NCBI GenBank assembly: GCA_002633005.1
Contig: NMRA01000069.1
Span: forward strand, 284,203-348,202
DNA from: Phoronis australis
Taxonomy: Eukaryota > Phoronida > Phoronidae
Length of the DNA: 64,000 bases
Reading direction: 5' to 3'
The position numbers and the translations under genes are program-made. The notes under the pieces are model-generated. The model was not told the DNA's origin. It did not search any database and was given only the letters and a program-made list of their open reading frames with translations. Shown in pieces: positions 10,931-21,175 of this stretch. How positions within the stretch are numbered: position 1 is the first letter of the stretch; each line of letters begins with the position of its first letter.

Positions 10931-11886
10931 TAAAAATTGTGTTTCCCAGCCTTATCTTCACTCCTCTGACATAGGTAGGAATGTACTTTCATTACTTTAC
11001 GTTTTATTGTAAGAAATTGTACAACTGATTAACACTAGTCAGCAACAATAAATTATTTCAATGTTACGTCTTAGGTCATGTTTAAATCTGCCACTGAGTC
11101 TACTTTTCGTGTAGGGGTTCTCTAACTATTGAGCTAAAACATTTTTTAAAAAATGCAGGCCTGCAAATAAAATGTTTTTGTGTAGCACACAACATACGTA
11201 TCAACAGTTGTAGGATGAAAAGCTATGATTCCTCAAATCACTTACTACAATTTAAAAAAAATGATTTTATCCATGCAATATTCTAGTAAGCATTAGAAGA
11301 TCATGATTTCATAGTTGAAATGGCGTACTTTATTTCATTGCTGACTACAACAGCGGTAAGTGTAACTTGCAATGAATAAGACATTAGTTTCTCATGAGAA
11401 TCATAAGAACTGTTCTTCCAAAAACAGGCTGGATGGTGGGTTTATATCAGGACAACTGGTGACGACAGAGGATGGATGGGGTAAAAAGTGGAAATTTTTG
11501 GATGGTGTAATATGTGAACGCTCCCTTAAGCCATTAACTGCTAAACACTAGTCTCCTCTTGTTCCTTAGTTAGTGAGATAAAAATTATGAACTGACATGT
11601 CACTGCACCCTCCCTCACACCAGTGGGTTAGTTTCAGTGGCCAAAGCAGTATGGTGATCAGGGAAATTCTAAGCGATTTATTGAAACAGATGCAAACATG
11701 ATGACCCTTTGGGCGACCAAACATGACTGTGAAGAAATGTAATGTTTTTAACAACAGTTACCGCAGCTCTATGTTACGTTCAAACAGTCGAATATGGTAC
11801 TCCTCAATTACACCATAGACACTACTTGCAAGTATTCACTAGCGGCACCTGGTGTGATGCACCTCTTATTTCTGGCAAGCTCATCA
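10931..11886 (+). repeat. Right copy of the 0.9-kb direct duplication
   Basis: This is homologous to 9541-10429. The left edge follows directly after the terminal hairpin of the tandem-core element. The right edge is the same GGCAAGCTCATCA block, after which the sequence diverges. TTTATT at 11677-11682 gives an AATAAA on the minus strand, about 470 bp beyond the SNRNP35 stop and possibly used by that gene. Confidence 0.85.
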
Positions 11887-12155
11887 ACTCCTAACAGGAA
11901 GCTGATCTGTGTGTTGGAAGAGACTGGCGCCTCTTCTTGGAATTTCATAGGAACATATCCAAGTAGCGAATTCGTGCCCATGATTTTACTGATTATGTAC
12001 CACTTCTTGGCATGATTTAAAAAGGTCTTTAAAAGAGCATGCTGACTTGACTGAAATTACACAATCTGGGCCATCCTAGACCTCTCTGGCAATGATGCAC
12101 TTGCAGACCCTCGAGCTCCCTACACAAGTATGAATTCTAAAATCCAAAGTTGACT

Positions 12156-12881
12156 TCACCGCCTTCTTACTGACGTGGAGTGTCTGGATCGGCTTCTACT
12201 TCTTGATCGACTGCGTTTGTGCTTATCCACACTGCGGCTTCTCGATCGACGACTATGACGGCGATGTCCCTTATGGGAATAACTGTCTCTGTCGTTTCCT
12301 CGCTTTGAATCCTGACTTAACCAACGACTAGCATCTAAGTCCTTATCCGCACGTGACTTCATGGAAATTAAAATGGGTTTCTTATGCGGCCTATCAATAC
12401 CGCCAAATCTCAGTTGGCCAGCTTCTTTTTTCCCGCCAAAACCGCCGCCAAGTCTCCGTGGAACCCATCCTTTTAATGTCCTTTCACACTCAAAGTCGAC
12501 AAACAACTCGTTTCCATCAACAAATAACTGATGTGCGTGTCTACAGGCCTCCTTCGCTGAATGTTGCTCCTCATACTCAATAAACGCGTAACCTTTTGAG
12601 AACCCTGTCACAATGTCTCTCACCAGCCTCAATCGACGTATTTCTCCCCATTTCTTGAATATTTCGCGAAGGTCACTTTCCGTAGTTTTGGGGCTAAGTC
12701 TGGCAACAAACACTGTGTACGCTGGATCCCCAATGACATTTTTGTTTGGCCGGTACTTGGCTGTCATAGCTCGTACGATGCCCCGATCGTGTGGGTCGTC
12801 ATCTGTGCCATCTATACTACCTACTGTTAAGGGATTGTACACCTTGGCCAAGGCCGTCCACTCACTGGCTTTGCTATCCAT
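12156..12881 (-). CDS. SNRNP35: U11/U12 snRNP 35 kDa protein (minor spliceosome)
   Basis: This is a complete 241-residue protein in one exon. It binds the U11/U12 di-snRNP, which recognises U12-type introns in the nucleus. An N-terminal family block (YNPLTVGSIDGTDDDPHDRG, residues 15-34) is followed by one RRM at about residues 54-132, with RNP2 VFVARL (57-62) and RNP1 KGYAFIEY (96-103). Next comes the diagnostic ERTLKGWVPRRLGGG segment. From about residue 205 the tail is Ser/Arg-rich, with an RSRSRSRSR run. The length is near that of the human protein (246), which is also encoded in a single exon. ATG at 12881 is chosen because the N-terminus aligns from there. Confidence 0.96.
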   Translation of the reverse strand: MDSKASEWTALAKVYNPLTVGSIDGTDDDPHDRGIVRAMTAKYRPNKNVIGDPAYTVFVARLSPKTTESDLREIFKKWGEIRRLRLVRDIVTGFSKGYAFIEYEEQHSAKEACRHAHQLFVDGNELFVDFECERTLKGWVPRRLGGGFGGKKEAGQLRFGGIDRPHKKPILISMKSRADKDLDASRWLSQDSKRGNDRDSYSHKGHRRHSRRSRSRSVDKHKRSRSRSRSRSRHSTSVRRR

Positions 12882-12909
12882 CTTCTTAAATGACGGACTG
12901 TCTGTAAAA
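12882..12909 (-). promoter_or_regulatory. Probable 5' UTR splice acceptor of SNRNP35
   Basis: Reading on the minus strand, a pyrimidine-containing tract ends in TTTTACAG at 12904-12902, 20 nt before the ATG. A 5' non-coding exon further upstream is therefore likely. Its position was not identified. Confidence 0.4.
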
Positions 12910-13046
12910 TGTCACATCTAAAATTACATGTGTTGCCACGGTGTCACAAATTGTTTCTCTTAAACTTGTGACTGTATACTTTTCAATATTACAAATGATG
13001 CTTTAATTCACAGTTTACCTTGAAAGCAATGAAGTTCATGCATATA

Positions 13047-13312
13047 GGCCGTGGAAAGGGCAAAAATAGTAAACAGAAAAATCAAACCCAATTCGTAAAA
13101 ATCAGACCTAATCCATAAAATCAATCTTCTAATAAGTAAAAATCAAAACTAATTCGTAAAAATCAACCCTACATGTAACTCGTAAAAATCACACTTGTTT
13201 GGAAAATAAAACTTGTTGGTGGAAATGAGAACTAGCTAATTGCACAGAAAGGGCAAAATTACAAATTAGGTTGGATTTTTTTCTATTAACTGTTTTTGCC
13301 CTTTCCGCGGCC
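13047..13312. mobile_element. 266-bp MITE with internal tandem repeats
   Basis: The terminal inverted repeats are about 40 bp: left GGCCGTGGAAAGGGCAAAAA, right its complement ending TTTCCGCGGCC. The interior holds about five copies of a roughly 20-bp unit of the type AATTCGTAAAAATCAAACC. CATATA on the left (13041-13046) and CATACA on the right (13313-13318) are a probable 6-bp target duplication with one mismatch. There is no open frame, so it is non-autonomous. Confidence 0.75.
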
Positions 13313-14242
13313 CATACATACACAAAAAGAAATTTCACATAAAGCCCCTCCGTGGTACTTGCTAATGGTCAATTACCTATTGACCGATCGGTAAGTGGTC
13401 TAAATCAAAAGTTTGCTTCTAGCAACAGTGGGGATCAATTCTGGGCCTCAGAACAGGCTAGACGTCATTTTATTTCAAGGGGGCTTTATACTATACGTAC
13501 TGGTGCTAATACTAGCACTAAGACACTGACAATATTAGACAGCCCCACCCCTCATCCTGCCCTAGACATGTAACCTGTCTGTCTGTAAATAACTATTAAC
13601 ATGCTCCACCTGTGTTGCCTCCCAAAGGCATTGTAAGAGACCTGTCTATCAGCAGTACAGGGCTTGATTTGGAAACTTGCAGGTAGCCAATACGACCTCA
13701 GACTTTTATTTGGAGACCAGGTAAAAATCCCAGGTCGCCATGAAGTTGTCTCGAGCATTCCAGTAACACTCAAAATACTACAAGAAGTAAACAGATTGAT
13801 GTTGCAATTGTGTGAGCCTGTGGGCAGGATAATGGTTACAGACAAAATATGTTGGGTCGACACCAAGCACAAGAGACACTCCAATTTTCCATTAGAGCAA
13901 AAAAAGAAAAAATATGTCTCAGGTGGCTCACCGGACATTTGCAGAGTGCGCCAATTTTTCAGGTATGTTGTTTACTTCATTTGAATCGGCTCTTGCCAAT
14001 GCCAACAGGGTTTGGCGACCTATGCCATGCTATGGCTATGGCTCGGGCTCAGTTCCTGTTTGATGACCTGGGAATATTGTGAAGTCACATTTGGCAGCGA
14101 GTCGACGTTATGCTACGCAAGGAACACTAACCACGGCTATATGTTTTATTGATGTCAGTGGAAGCCCAGTGCCAGTGTCACTGGCAGTGATAAGACTTAG
14201 CTTAGCCTAGAGCTAGAGAGCTAGAGTATGGTAACTAGTCTA
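13313..14242. other. Spacer with open but unrecognised frames
   Basis: Short frames on both strands (for example 13664-13984 on +, 13552-13938 on -) overlap each other and match nothing I recognise. No exon-like splice pairing was seen. A short block near 13390 (AAGTGGTCTAAATCAAAAG) resembles one in an FKBP8 intron near 36710, so at least part of this is repeat-derived. Confidence 0.4.
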
Positions 14243-14251
14243 ATAAACTAC
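14243..14251. repeat. Left 9-bp target site duplication
   Basis: ATAAACTAC here is repeated exactly at 15181-15189, immediately outside the two ends of the inverted-repeat element. Confidence 0.75.
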
Positions 14252-15180
14252 TAGGCAATGACCATCGCCTCTGTTGGCCCGAACCAGAGGCGATGCAGAG
14301 GCTATAGGCGCTCTGTACGCCGGAAGCTTTTCGGCGAATTATGCCTCGCACCGACTAAACCATCAAAGCCACATTGTTATAAATACCTTTTGCGCATAGA
14401 GGAACACCTTAGGAGGTTGTCGATGTGTTTAATTCCTTCCAACTCGAACAAATACTCCCGTTATCAAAATTTTTCTTCGAGCAGTACCTATTTCAGTTCC
14501 CAAAATCGTGAAATCAAAATTTTCATTTTTTTTAACCAGGCCGAAGGTCAGAAGTTGCGATCCTACCGGCGAACTTTGAAAGCTGAAGTTCCCGCCGTTT
14601 GCGTACGTGCTGCCAGGAACCAGCCGTGCATTTGCCGTGTTGTTAAACATTAAAATGTCAAATATGTGCACAAAGACTATTAAATGTCACATCAACAGCA
14701 TTTATTTTTATCAAATACAAACAATAATTCATTGAAATACAAACAGTTTCAAGTAACGCCAATTAAAGACAAGTATAAGTGGTGGCATTTTGGAAACGAA
14801 CATTTGACTGACAAGACCGCAATGGCTAACCTTTGGCCTATTTAAAAATTGAGGTGATGAAGTCACATCACCTAGCGAGCGCGGTAAAAATCGTGGAGCG
14901 TGCGCAGTACAAAAATTTTGATTTCACGATTTTGGGAACTGAAATAGGGACTGCTCGAAGAAAAAGTTTGATAACAGGAGTATTTGTTCGATTTGGAAGG
15001 AATTAAACACATCAACCTCCTAAGGTGTTCCTCTGTGCGCAAAAGGTATTTATAACAACGTGACTTTGATGGTTTAGTCGGTGCGAGGCATAATTCGCCG
15101 AAAAGCTTCCGGCGTACAGAGCGCCTATAGCCTCTGCATTGCCTCTGGTTTGGGCCAACAGAGGCGATGGCCATTGCCTA
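14252..15180. mobile_element. 929-bp long-TIR transposon (family F), complete copy
   Basis: The terminal inverted repeats are about 270 bp. They start TAGGCAATGACCATCGCCTC on the left and are mirrored on the right by the complement ending GAGGCGATGGCCATTGCCTA. They extend inward through the block GGAACTGAAATAG and its complement. The spacer (about 14530-14910) has no transposase. A perfect 9-bp duplication (ATAAACTAC) flanks it. Long TIRs with 9-bp duplications are typical of Mutator-like elements, but foldback elements are also possible. Relatives lie at 16760-17045 and 62331-62870. Confidence 0.8.
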
Positions 15181-15189
15181 ATAAACTAC
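15181..15189. repeat. Right 9-bp target site duplication
   Basis: ATAAACTAC is identical to 14243-14251 and directly follows the right TIR end. Confidence 0.75.
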
Positions 15190-16137
15190 CAGAGGCAGAG
15201 CCAGGGCAGAGGCAGAGGAACCGAACAGATAACTCAACTACCTGCCTGTCGTACAGTCTAGGAAGGGAGTAAGCCCAGTAAACAAAGTCAGTGCTAAGTG
15301 AACGACGATGAAAAATCGTTACCTCGTTATAGAAAGTACAATAAGAAACTAGTTTTAGGGAAAATCAACTACGTATCATGCTCAAATAATAAATCGTGTG
15401 CTATCCCAGACGGTCGGCAATAAACTTTTTCCTGTCTGCACCTGCGCCCTCTGCCGTTCCTTGTTTTTAAATGTCTGTTTTTGTCACAAAATCTAGTATA
15501 ACTTAAATTTCCACGGGAAAATGCGATCAAATAATAAATCAAATATTTATACCATTTGTTGTCTTTGCGAAATCAGTCCACTATTTGTTGAAATTAGTTG
15601 GTGACCTAATTTACGACAACCGTGAGTCACATATGTGTGTGATAAACTGAAAGCAGAACGGAGGTGTCCTGCTCATTTAGCAGTTAATACCTCGTTTTCT
15701 GGGTATGTTTTAAAAGTTTGTGTTTTCAGCAACTTTTGAATAGTGTTATGGCGTTTCGCTTTATTTAACTTTAGTTAATGAATTCAATTTTAACTGATGA
15801 AATAGTTTTGTTGGAGTTTGTACTCTCCAGCTCAGCCTTGCCCTGGGCCTGGACTTGGTACAAAGCTGTATACTAAATATACAGCTTTGCTCCGATGTGG
15901 GTAAAAAAGTGGTAAGATAAAATCTGAAACAAAATTAGTGTCATTAAAAACTATAGTCTTCATTGAGTAAACTAAGTTATTTAACGGTGTTGGAAAAAAT
16001 GGCGTTCTACCGTTATTCTGCTGCTAAAGTTGTGGAGTGATCTTTAGGGATGGCTTTCGGTGCCATGAAATATTGCGTCACCTATTGGCCAGTTTCTTTT
16101 TTCGCCGATTCTTCAATCAACTGTTCATCTTTCACGA
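15190..16137. other. Gene-free spacer
   Basis: This is AT-rich DNA without recognisable genes on either strand. A short GA-rich, purine-biased stretch lies at 15188-15225. Confidence 0.4.
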
Positions 16138-16376
16138 GGTTGCGTACACGTCACAACAATTTATCGGAACTAGTTTCACTTCATTATAAGTTTTTAGAAT
16201 TTCGATACCAAAAAACCAAATTTCAGAAGAAATTTTGCTGCTGCCAAGCTATCATCNGGTTGCGTACACGTCACAACAATTTATCGGAACTAGTTTCACT
16301 TCATTATAAGTTTTTAAAATTTCGATACCGAAAAACCAAATTTCAGAAGAAATTTTGCTGCTGCCAAGCTGTCATC
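16138..16376 (+). repeat. 119-bp direct repeat joined by a single N (probable assembly artefact)
   Basis: 16138-16256 and 16258-16376 are the same 119-bp sequence with three differences, separated only by N at 16257. Both begin GGTTGCGTACACGTCACAAC and end with TGCTGCCAAGCT followed by ATCATC or GTCATC. This is what a gap closer leaves when two overlapping contig ends are placed side by side. A real young tandem duplication is the alternative. Confidence 0.8.
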
Positions 16377-16544
16377 ATCTCTCTCTCTCTCGAGAATTTA
16401 GGAAATGGCGCATGCGCGCGACACGAGTGTACTTTTTTCAAAGCGATGACATACTTTTCATTGTTAGAAAAGGCGGAGAGTCGCGTACGCCAGAAAATGA
16501 TGTTTATTGCATTGTTTTTAACTTAAACGGCTGTAACAGGCAAG
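16377..16544 (+). promoter_or_regulatory. Candidate NRF1-type promoter and 5' non-coding exon
   Basis: GCGCATGCGC at 16408-16417 is a palindromic match to the NRF1 consensus. It follows a (CT)n tract. About 130 bp downstream, CAAG|GTGAGT (exon end 16544) is a near-perfect splice donor with no long reading frame before it. On the plus strand the next gene is FKBP8, whose first coding exon has an in-frame acceptor at 25317. This could therefore be its 5' UTR exon, with an intron of about 8.8 kb. NRF1 control would suit a mitochondrial protein. RNA evidence is lacking, and another transcript is possible. Confidence 0.35.
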
Positions 16545-16759
16545 GTGAGTGTCGGTTGATTCCCAGACTTTGCATGCACCCCGTCCGGTCTTTAGATTTA
16601 TATGTTGATACAAGTTTCACAGCGAGGTGACGAGTAGAACTACCCTGGCTTATGCAATTTTGGGGTCTACGGAAGAAATACACACAGTGGTACCTAGCTG
16701 TATTTTGACGACAGTCTTCATACAGCTAGCTGGATGGCTAGCTCAGCCTCATCAAGTTG

Positions 16760-17045
16760 CTAGACACTGACCACCATCTCTAGCTGGCCCCAGTAGATAC
16801 GAAGAAGTTCCTATAGGAGCTTCATACTTCAGAAGCTTTTTGCCGAATTGTGACTCACACTTATTAAAACTTCAAAGTCACGTTGTTATAAGTGTGTTTT
16901 GCGCATAGAGAAGGACACCTGAGGAGGTCGTCGATGTCTTTAATTCATTCCAACTCGAACAAGTACTCCCGTAATCAAACTTTTTCTTTTATCAGTCCTT
17001 CGTTCAGTTGCCCAAATCGGCAATTTTTACCACTGCGCGAGCTCC
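16760..17045 (+). mobile_element. Long-TIR transposon family F, single-arm copy
   Basis: This is homologous to the left arm of 14252-15180 and to 62331-62600. It shares GACCACCATCTCTAGCTGG (terminal part), the GAAGCTTTTTGCCGAAT block, TTGCGCATAGAG, and TTCCAACTCGAACAAGTACT. The opposite arm was not found, so the copy is truncated. It directly precedes the tandem array at 17090-18370. Confidence 0.7.
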
Positions 17046-17089
17046 TGGCAGACGAGGTAAAGATAGTAGCGCATGCAGTATTAAAAATG

Positions 17090-18370
17090 GCCAGTGGTGG
17101 CAATTTAAAAATTTTTGTGTATATTTTTGACATCCGCTCTCCTCTCTGCCAAGCCACTCAAAGGATTGGGCAAATGTATTCCTGATGAGAAAACCGCAGC
17201 TGACACACTTTTTGGACGGGTTCGACTATTGTCGCAACCCCTAGTGGGAATTTTTGTTTTTTGCATCCATGGCTGTGTCTCCTTAACTCTTTGCCTTTGG
17301 AATGTCTTTGTGAAATATGGAAGATGGTAACAAATGACGACAAATTTCAACTATAGGTGGCAGTTTTAGTTTTTTATGTTTGCGTCTGTATCTTTGGAGT
17401 TCATTGGTTCATTCTTCTGAAATTTTACAGATAGGTTTCTATCAAGGCAACAACTTTCCTTATTCGAACAGATTCAGCATATTTTGCACCACCTAGTGGC
17501 CATTTTTATGATTTTGAATTTGTTTTTTAGCATCTGCCTTTTGTCTGCCAAACTCAGCAAGCATCATCAGGAATCATACCAGTAGCAGTTGTTTTCCTGA
17601 TGAGAAGACCATGACTGACATTGATTTTTGGCGGCATCCCTTTGTGATAATTTTTTTTATTTTACGACCGTGGCTGCAGCTCCTGATTTCTCTATGCATG
17701 ATGTTGATGAACTCTTTCAGGTGTTTTCCTGTATAGGTGTAAAAATGGCTGCCTGTAACTTTTTGGACGGCTCTGACTACGGTTACGCCCCCAGTGTTAC
17801 CAGTAGCAATTAGATTTTTACTTTTGCCTCCATGTCTTCTAAGTTCCTCAATGTTTTTTCATGAAGTTTTGTAAACAGTTTTCTATTGTGGAGATGAAGG
17901 CATCTTGCCAATTTGTGATGGATCCAACATATACTGCGCCTCGTAGTGGCCTTGTCAATTATTTTTTAATCTTCTTTTTTGCCGTTTGCTTCTGCATCCG
18001 CCAAACCGCTCAGAGGATTGCTATGAAAATTGGCAGACATGTTCCTACGGACATGAGCACGACTGGCGTGTATTTTCAAATTGGTCCAACTATTGTGGTG
18101 CCCCCTAGTGACATTATTTTTGCATTTGCCACTGTATCTACTAAACCCAAGTGCAAGATTTGAATTTGTCAAGAAGTCTAGTCCTATTCTTATTAACTTG
18201 ATGGACGGATTTAACTAACCCTGTACCTTCTAATTGCTGTTTGTTTATTTTTATACATCTGCCTTTGTATCTTTGGAGCTCCTTGGTAGATGTTCATGAA
18301 AGTTAGCAGTTAGTTTTTTAATAGAGAACATATTCTGCACCATCTGATGGCCAGTTTTATTATCCTAAAA
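17090..18370 (-). mobile_element. Tandem-core element array, about nine units, minus orientation
   Basis: CTCF-like cores or their decayed forms appear near 17100 (plus orientation), 17240, 17353, 17490, 17632, 17787, 17940, 18100, 18230 and 18340, mostly spaced 115-160 bp apart. Examples read on + are CACCACCTAGTGGCCAT (about 17488), GCGCCTCGTAGTGGCC and GTGCCCCCTAGTGAC. Unit interiors share blocks such as TGCATCCGCCAAACC and GATGGACGG with the plus-oriented copies read in reverse. No protein is encoded. This is the longest and most decayed array in the window. Confidence 0.65.
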
Positions 18371-20439
18371 AACACCATTAGGAGCATACTGTTTTCATTG
18401 CACTCATGGGTGCATCTCAACAAGATGGAGCGTTGTTCTTGCTGGTAGAATTTTAAAGGTTTTAATTAATGACGAATTCATGTTACTCGGACATGATGAA
18501 GTCAAACGCACAATGCTGGTCCCCCACGATGTGAAAATGGGTACACCTGACTGACTTCACCGTTCCCTTGGGTCAAGCGGCCAAGACATCTGATTGGCTC
18601 TCAGTGACTAATTCCGGCTAACAGACCTATCAGATGCCTTATCCGCTTGAAAATGCAGAATCAGCAAAGTCAATCAGCCCGCAACCTTTGACACCAATTT
18701 TACAATGGTAAATCATCAATTAGTTTTTGCATTGTGTTGATAGCTGTTTTCAATAAAAAATTTGAATTGTACGCAAGACACAAAAATGCCCTATGCAACA
18801 TGTGTACATATTTCTGTTTCTGTTGACTAAGGACATTATTATATCTGAAAATTTCAGTTGATCCATTCTTGTTGTTTTATTTGCCTATTTATATATTACA
18901 CATAGGAAGAAATTAGTTGATTCCAACTACAAGTAGAGGCTAAGTTTATGGGTATATATTTATGCAAAACACTTGAGGGGAAATATTTCCCTTTGAAGAA
19001 GTGCGTCATTTCTGATTGATAGACTGACATTGGCATGTATATGGGCCTGTGTTGTAGGGTATAAATTGGACACAAATAGAGACTCAAAAATTAAATGTTT
19101 CAAGCATTTGAGTTTTGAAAATTCAAGCATGGACCCAGAGTATGAACGGGACTTGATAAGTGTCCTTCATTAGATAGCTGATCGTCCTCCGACACTAGGG
19201 TTGAACTCCATTCTTCTCTTTCGTAAAATTTTTGTCATGAAAACAATTCTTTTCTCACGTCATATATTTGTATTCTAGTACAAAAGTACTTAACTTTTCT
19301 GTTGATCATATTTCATTTCTCATGATTAATAGTTTGGTTGCGGTTCTTGGGGTATGAAATTGAATTAGTAAGAACTTAAGAAGAGAATGATGGTTCACAA
19401 CCAAAGTGTGGAATGAATGGTATTGGAAAATGTCACCAATTTGAGACAAAAGAATTGCCAAAAATGACCTTTTTCCATTTTCAAAGGCTTCAATTATTGT
19501 TTTGAATATTTACAATTTCTTTAAAGTATCTGATGTTAGCTACAGTGTAACTTAACCGCTGCTCATTACTTATGAAAAAAGAAATAGAATTTCACTTGTT
19601 CCCCACACTGTGACCTAAATTGATGAGGGATTACCATATTCATGACAAATTAAAACTGTTTGGGAGGTCCTCTGTTGTGCATGATAATAAGTTAGCTTGA
19701 TGCTGCCTTCTTTTATTTCTTTAGGAAGACAGATGTTAATTTGTCACAGCCCCAGTTTCCTACAGTCTGTACTTTTACACTATTTTAATTTCCACCTTTT
19801 AAGTTCATTGCTTTCGTGCAGCTTTGCCCGTTGATGTCATAAATAGCCTTTTGTTGCCATGGAGACTCGCCTAGGGCGCAAGTCAGCCCTATATTTCACT
19901 GCCATTCGATTCCGACCTCAATCAATAATTAGTTTCAATTACACGATAGCTCTTAACTCGTCAGATGTCATTTGTCTGTCACCAGCAATGAATATACCGA
20001 TTACTGCTTAGCTGAAGGTTCTTGCCATTCAGGGTGCTGTAGAACTCTGAATTAGATGTTTGATCTATTCCAAGGCCAGTTTCTTCTATTCAGCTATCAC
20101 TCTATGTGCAGATTTTGAGCATTGTTCATCCGTTGTTAATTTTTATTTCGACGTGGGTCTTTTAATCAGAAGTGGTAAGTGACAACATTTCTTCCTTGCT
20201 TAAAATTATGTAGGACTTTATTGACAAGTCTTCGCATTTAGTTAAGTATTTAAAAAACTGTAAATTTTAACTTTGTGGAAGCATATATTTTCTGAAAGCA
20301 GAATTTGGTTGATCTGTCATTAATTAGGTCACATGATAATGTTTTTTGTTAAGGTTAGCGAAAAAGAAATGTACATTGATAACAAAAATAACTTTAGTCA
20401 ATAACATTCAGAATGAGATCTCAAATGCCTTGTTACAGT
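18371..20439. other. Gene-free spacer with one CCAAT motif
   Basis: No coding region is supported. GATTGGCT at 18592-18599 is an NF-Y-type CCAAT box on the minus strand (AGCCAATCAGA context) inside a more GC-rich stretch (18500-18680). It might mark a promoter, but no exon was linked to it. Confidence 0.35.
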
Positions 20440-20640
20440 TTTCTAAAATATTTCATTTTCAGTCGATGCAAATTTTGTCATGAAAGTCATGACACCTGTA
20501 TTTTTGATAGCCTCTCATGCAAAAATAGAACATTTTAAATTATTGCTAAGGGCATGCATAAAGCGCAGTAACTACCAACACTTCATGTGAATACGATTTC
20601 TCAGATGATGCTCCTAACTTAGCAGCCAAATTTGTACCTT
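20440..20640 (+). repeat. Dispersed repeat family A, copy 2
   Basis: It matches 8667-8920 and 49563-49800 through GATAGCCTCTCATGCAAAAA, AACATTTTAAA, GCATAAAGCGCAGTA and CATGTGAATACGATTTCTCA. The reading frame open in copy 1 is broken here. Confidence 0.65.
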
Positions 20641-20914
20641 TTCTAGGATCTTAGTGCGACACCTTAATTTCACTTGGTCAGATTCTTGGCTGTGGCCATG
20701 TTTCACAATTAAAGACGTCAACGGTATATGCAGTGTGTAAGAGTTCACCTTTAGTACCAACACTATGAGAGATGTTATTCAAATGTTTTTTTATTGTCTG
20801 ATTATACCCTCATGTCACAAGGAGAAAAAGTGATGTGTTGTGGAATGGAAATAAAAGGCAAAGCCATGAAGGAGTACGGAGCATAGTGTTGGCACCGAGC
20901 TGTTGATTTGTTCA

Positions 20915-21175
20915 TGGGACAGGGCTTAGAATTTTCCTCTTTTAAGAGGATTTCCTCTTTCTTAGTTTCGTTTTCCTATTATTTGATTTCCAGTTTCCTC
21001 TTTTTATGTCTTTTTTATCATTATTTTGACTTCATTTATGTAAAAACATTTATTTCAGTTAAATTTCACAACACAAAAATATTTCTATCACACAAGCCTA
21101 TTTATTTGTGGAACGATACGTGACCTGGAAAACTTTCCTCTTTTTTGTCGTCGGTCATTCAAAGTACTGAATGGT
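20915..21175 (+). repeat. Dispersed repeat family B, plus copy
   Basis: It is highly similar to the complement of 48395-48625. Shared blocks include TTGATTTCCAGTTTCCTCTT, CAACACAAAAATATTTCTATC and AAGCCTAT. It is pyrimidine-rich (TTTCCTCTT repeated) at its left half. It is non-coding. Confidence 0.75.

Noticed and set aside
13552-13984. Overlapping frames of about 105-128 codons on both strands
   Set aside because: No homology, no splice context, and they are open on both strands at once, as expected by chance.
14258-14653. Arg-rich open frame, similar frames at 14872-15174, 16892-17185 and 62404-62697
   Set aside because: All are translations of the transposon family F arm. The similarity is explained by the shared repeat and none has a recognisable domain.
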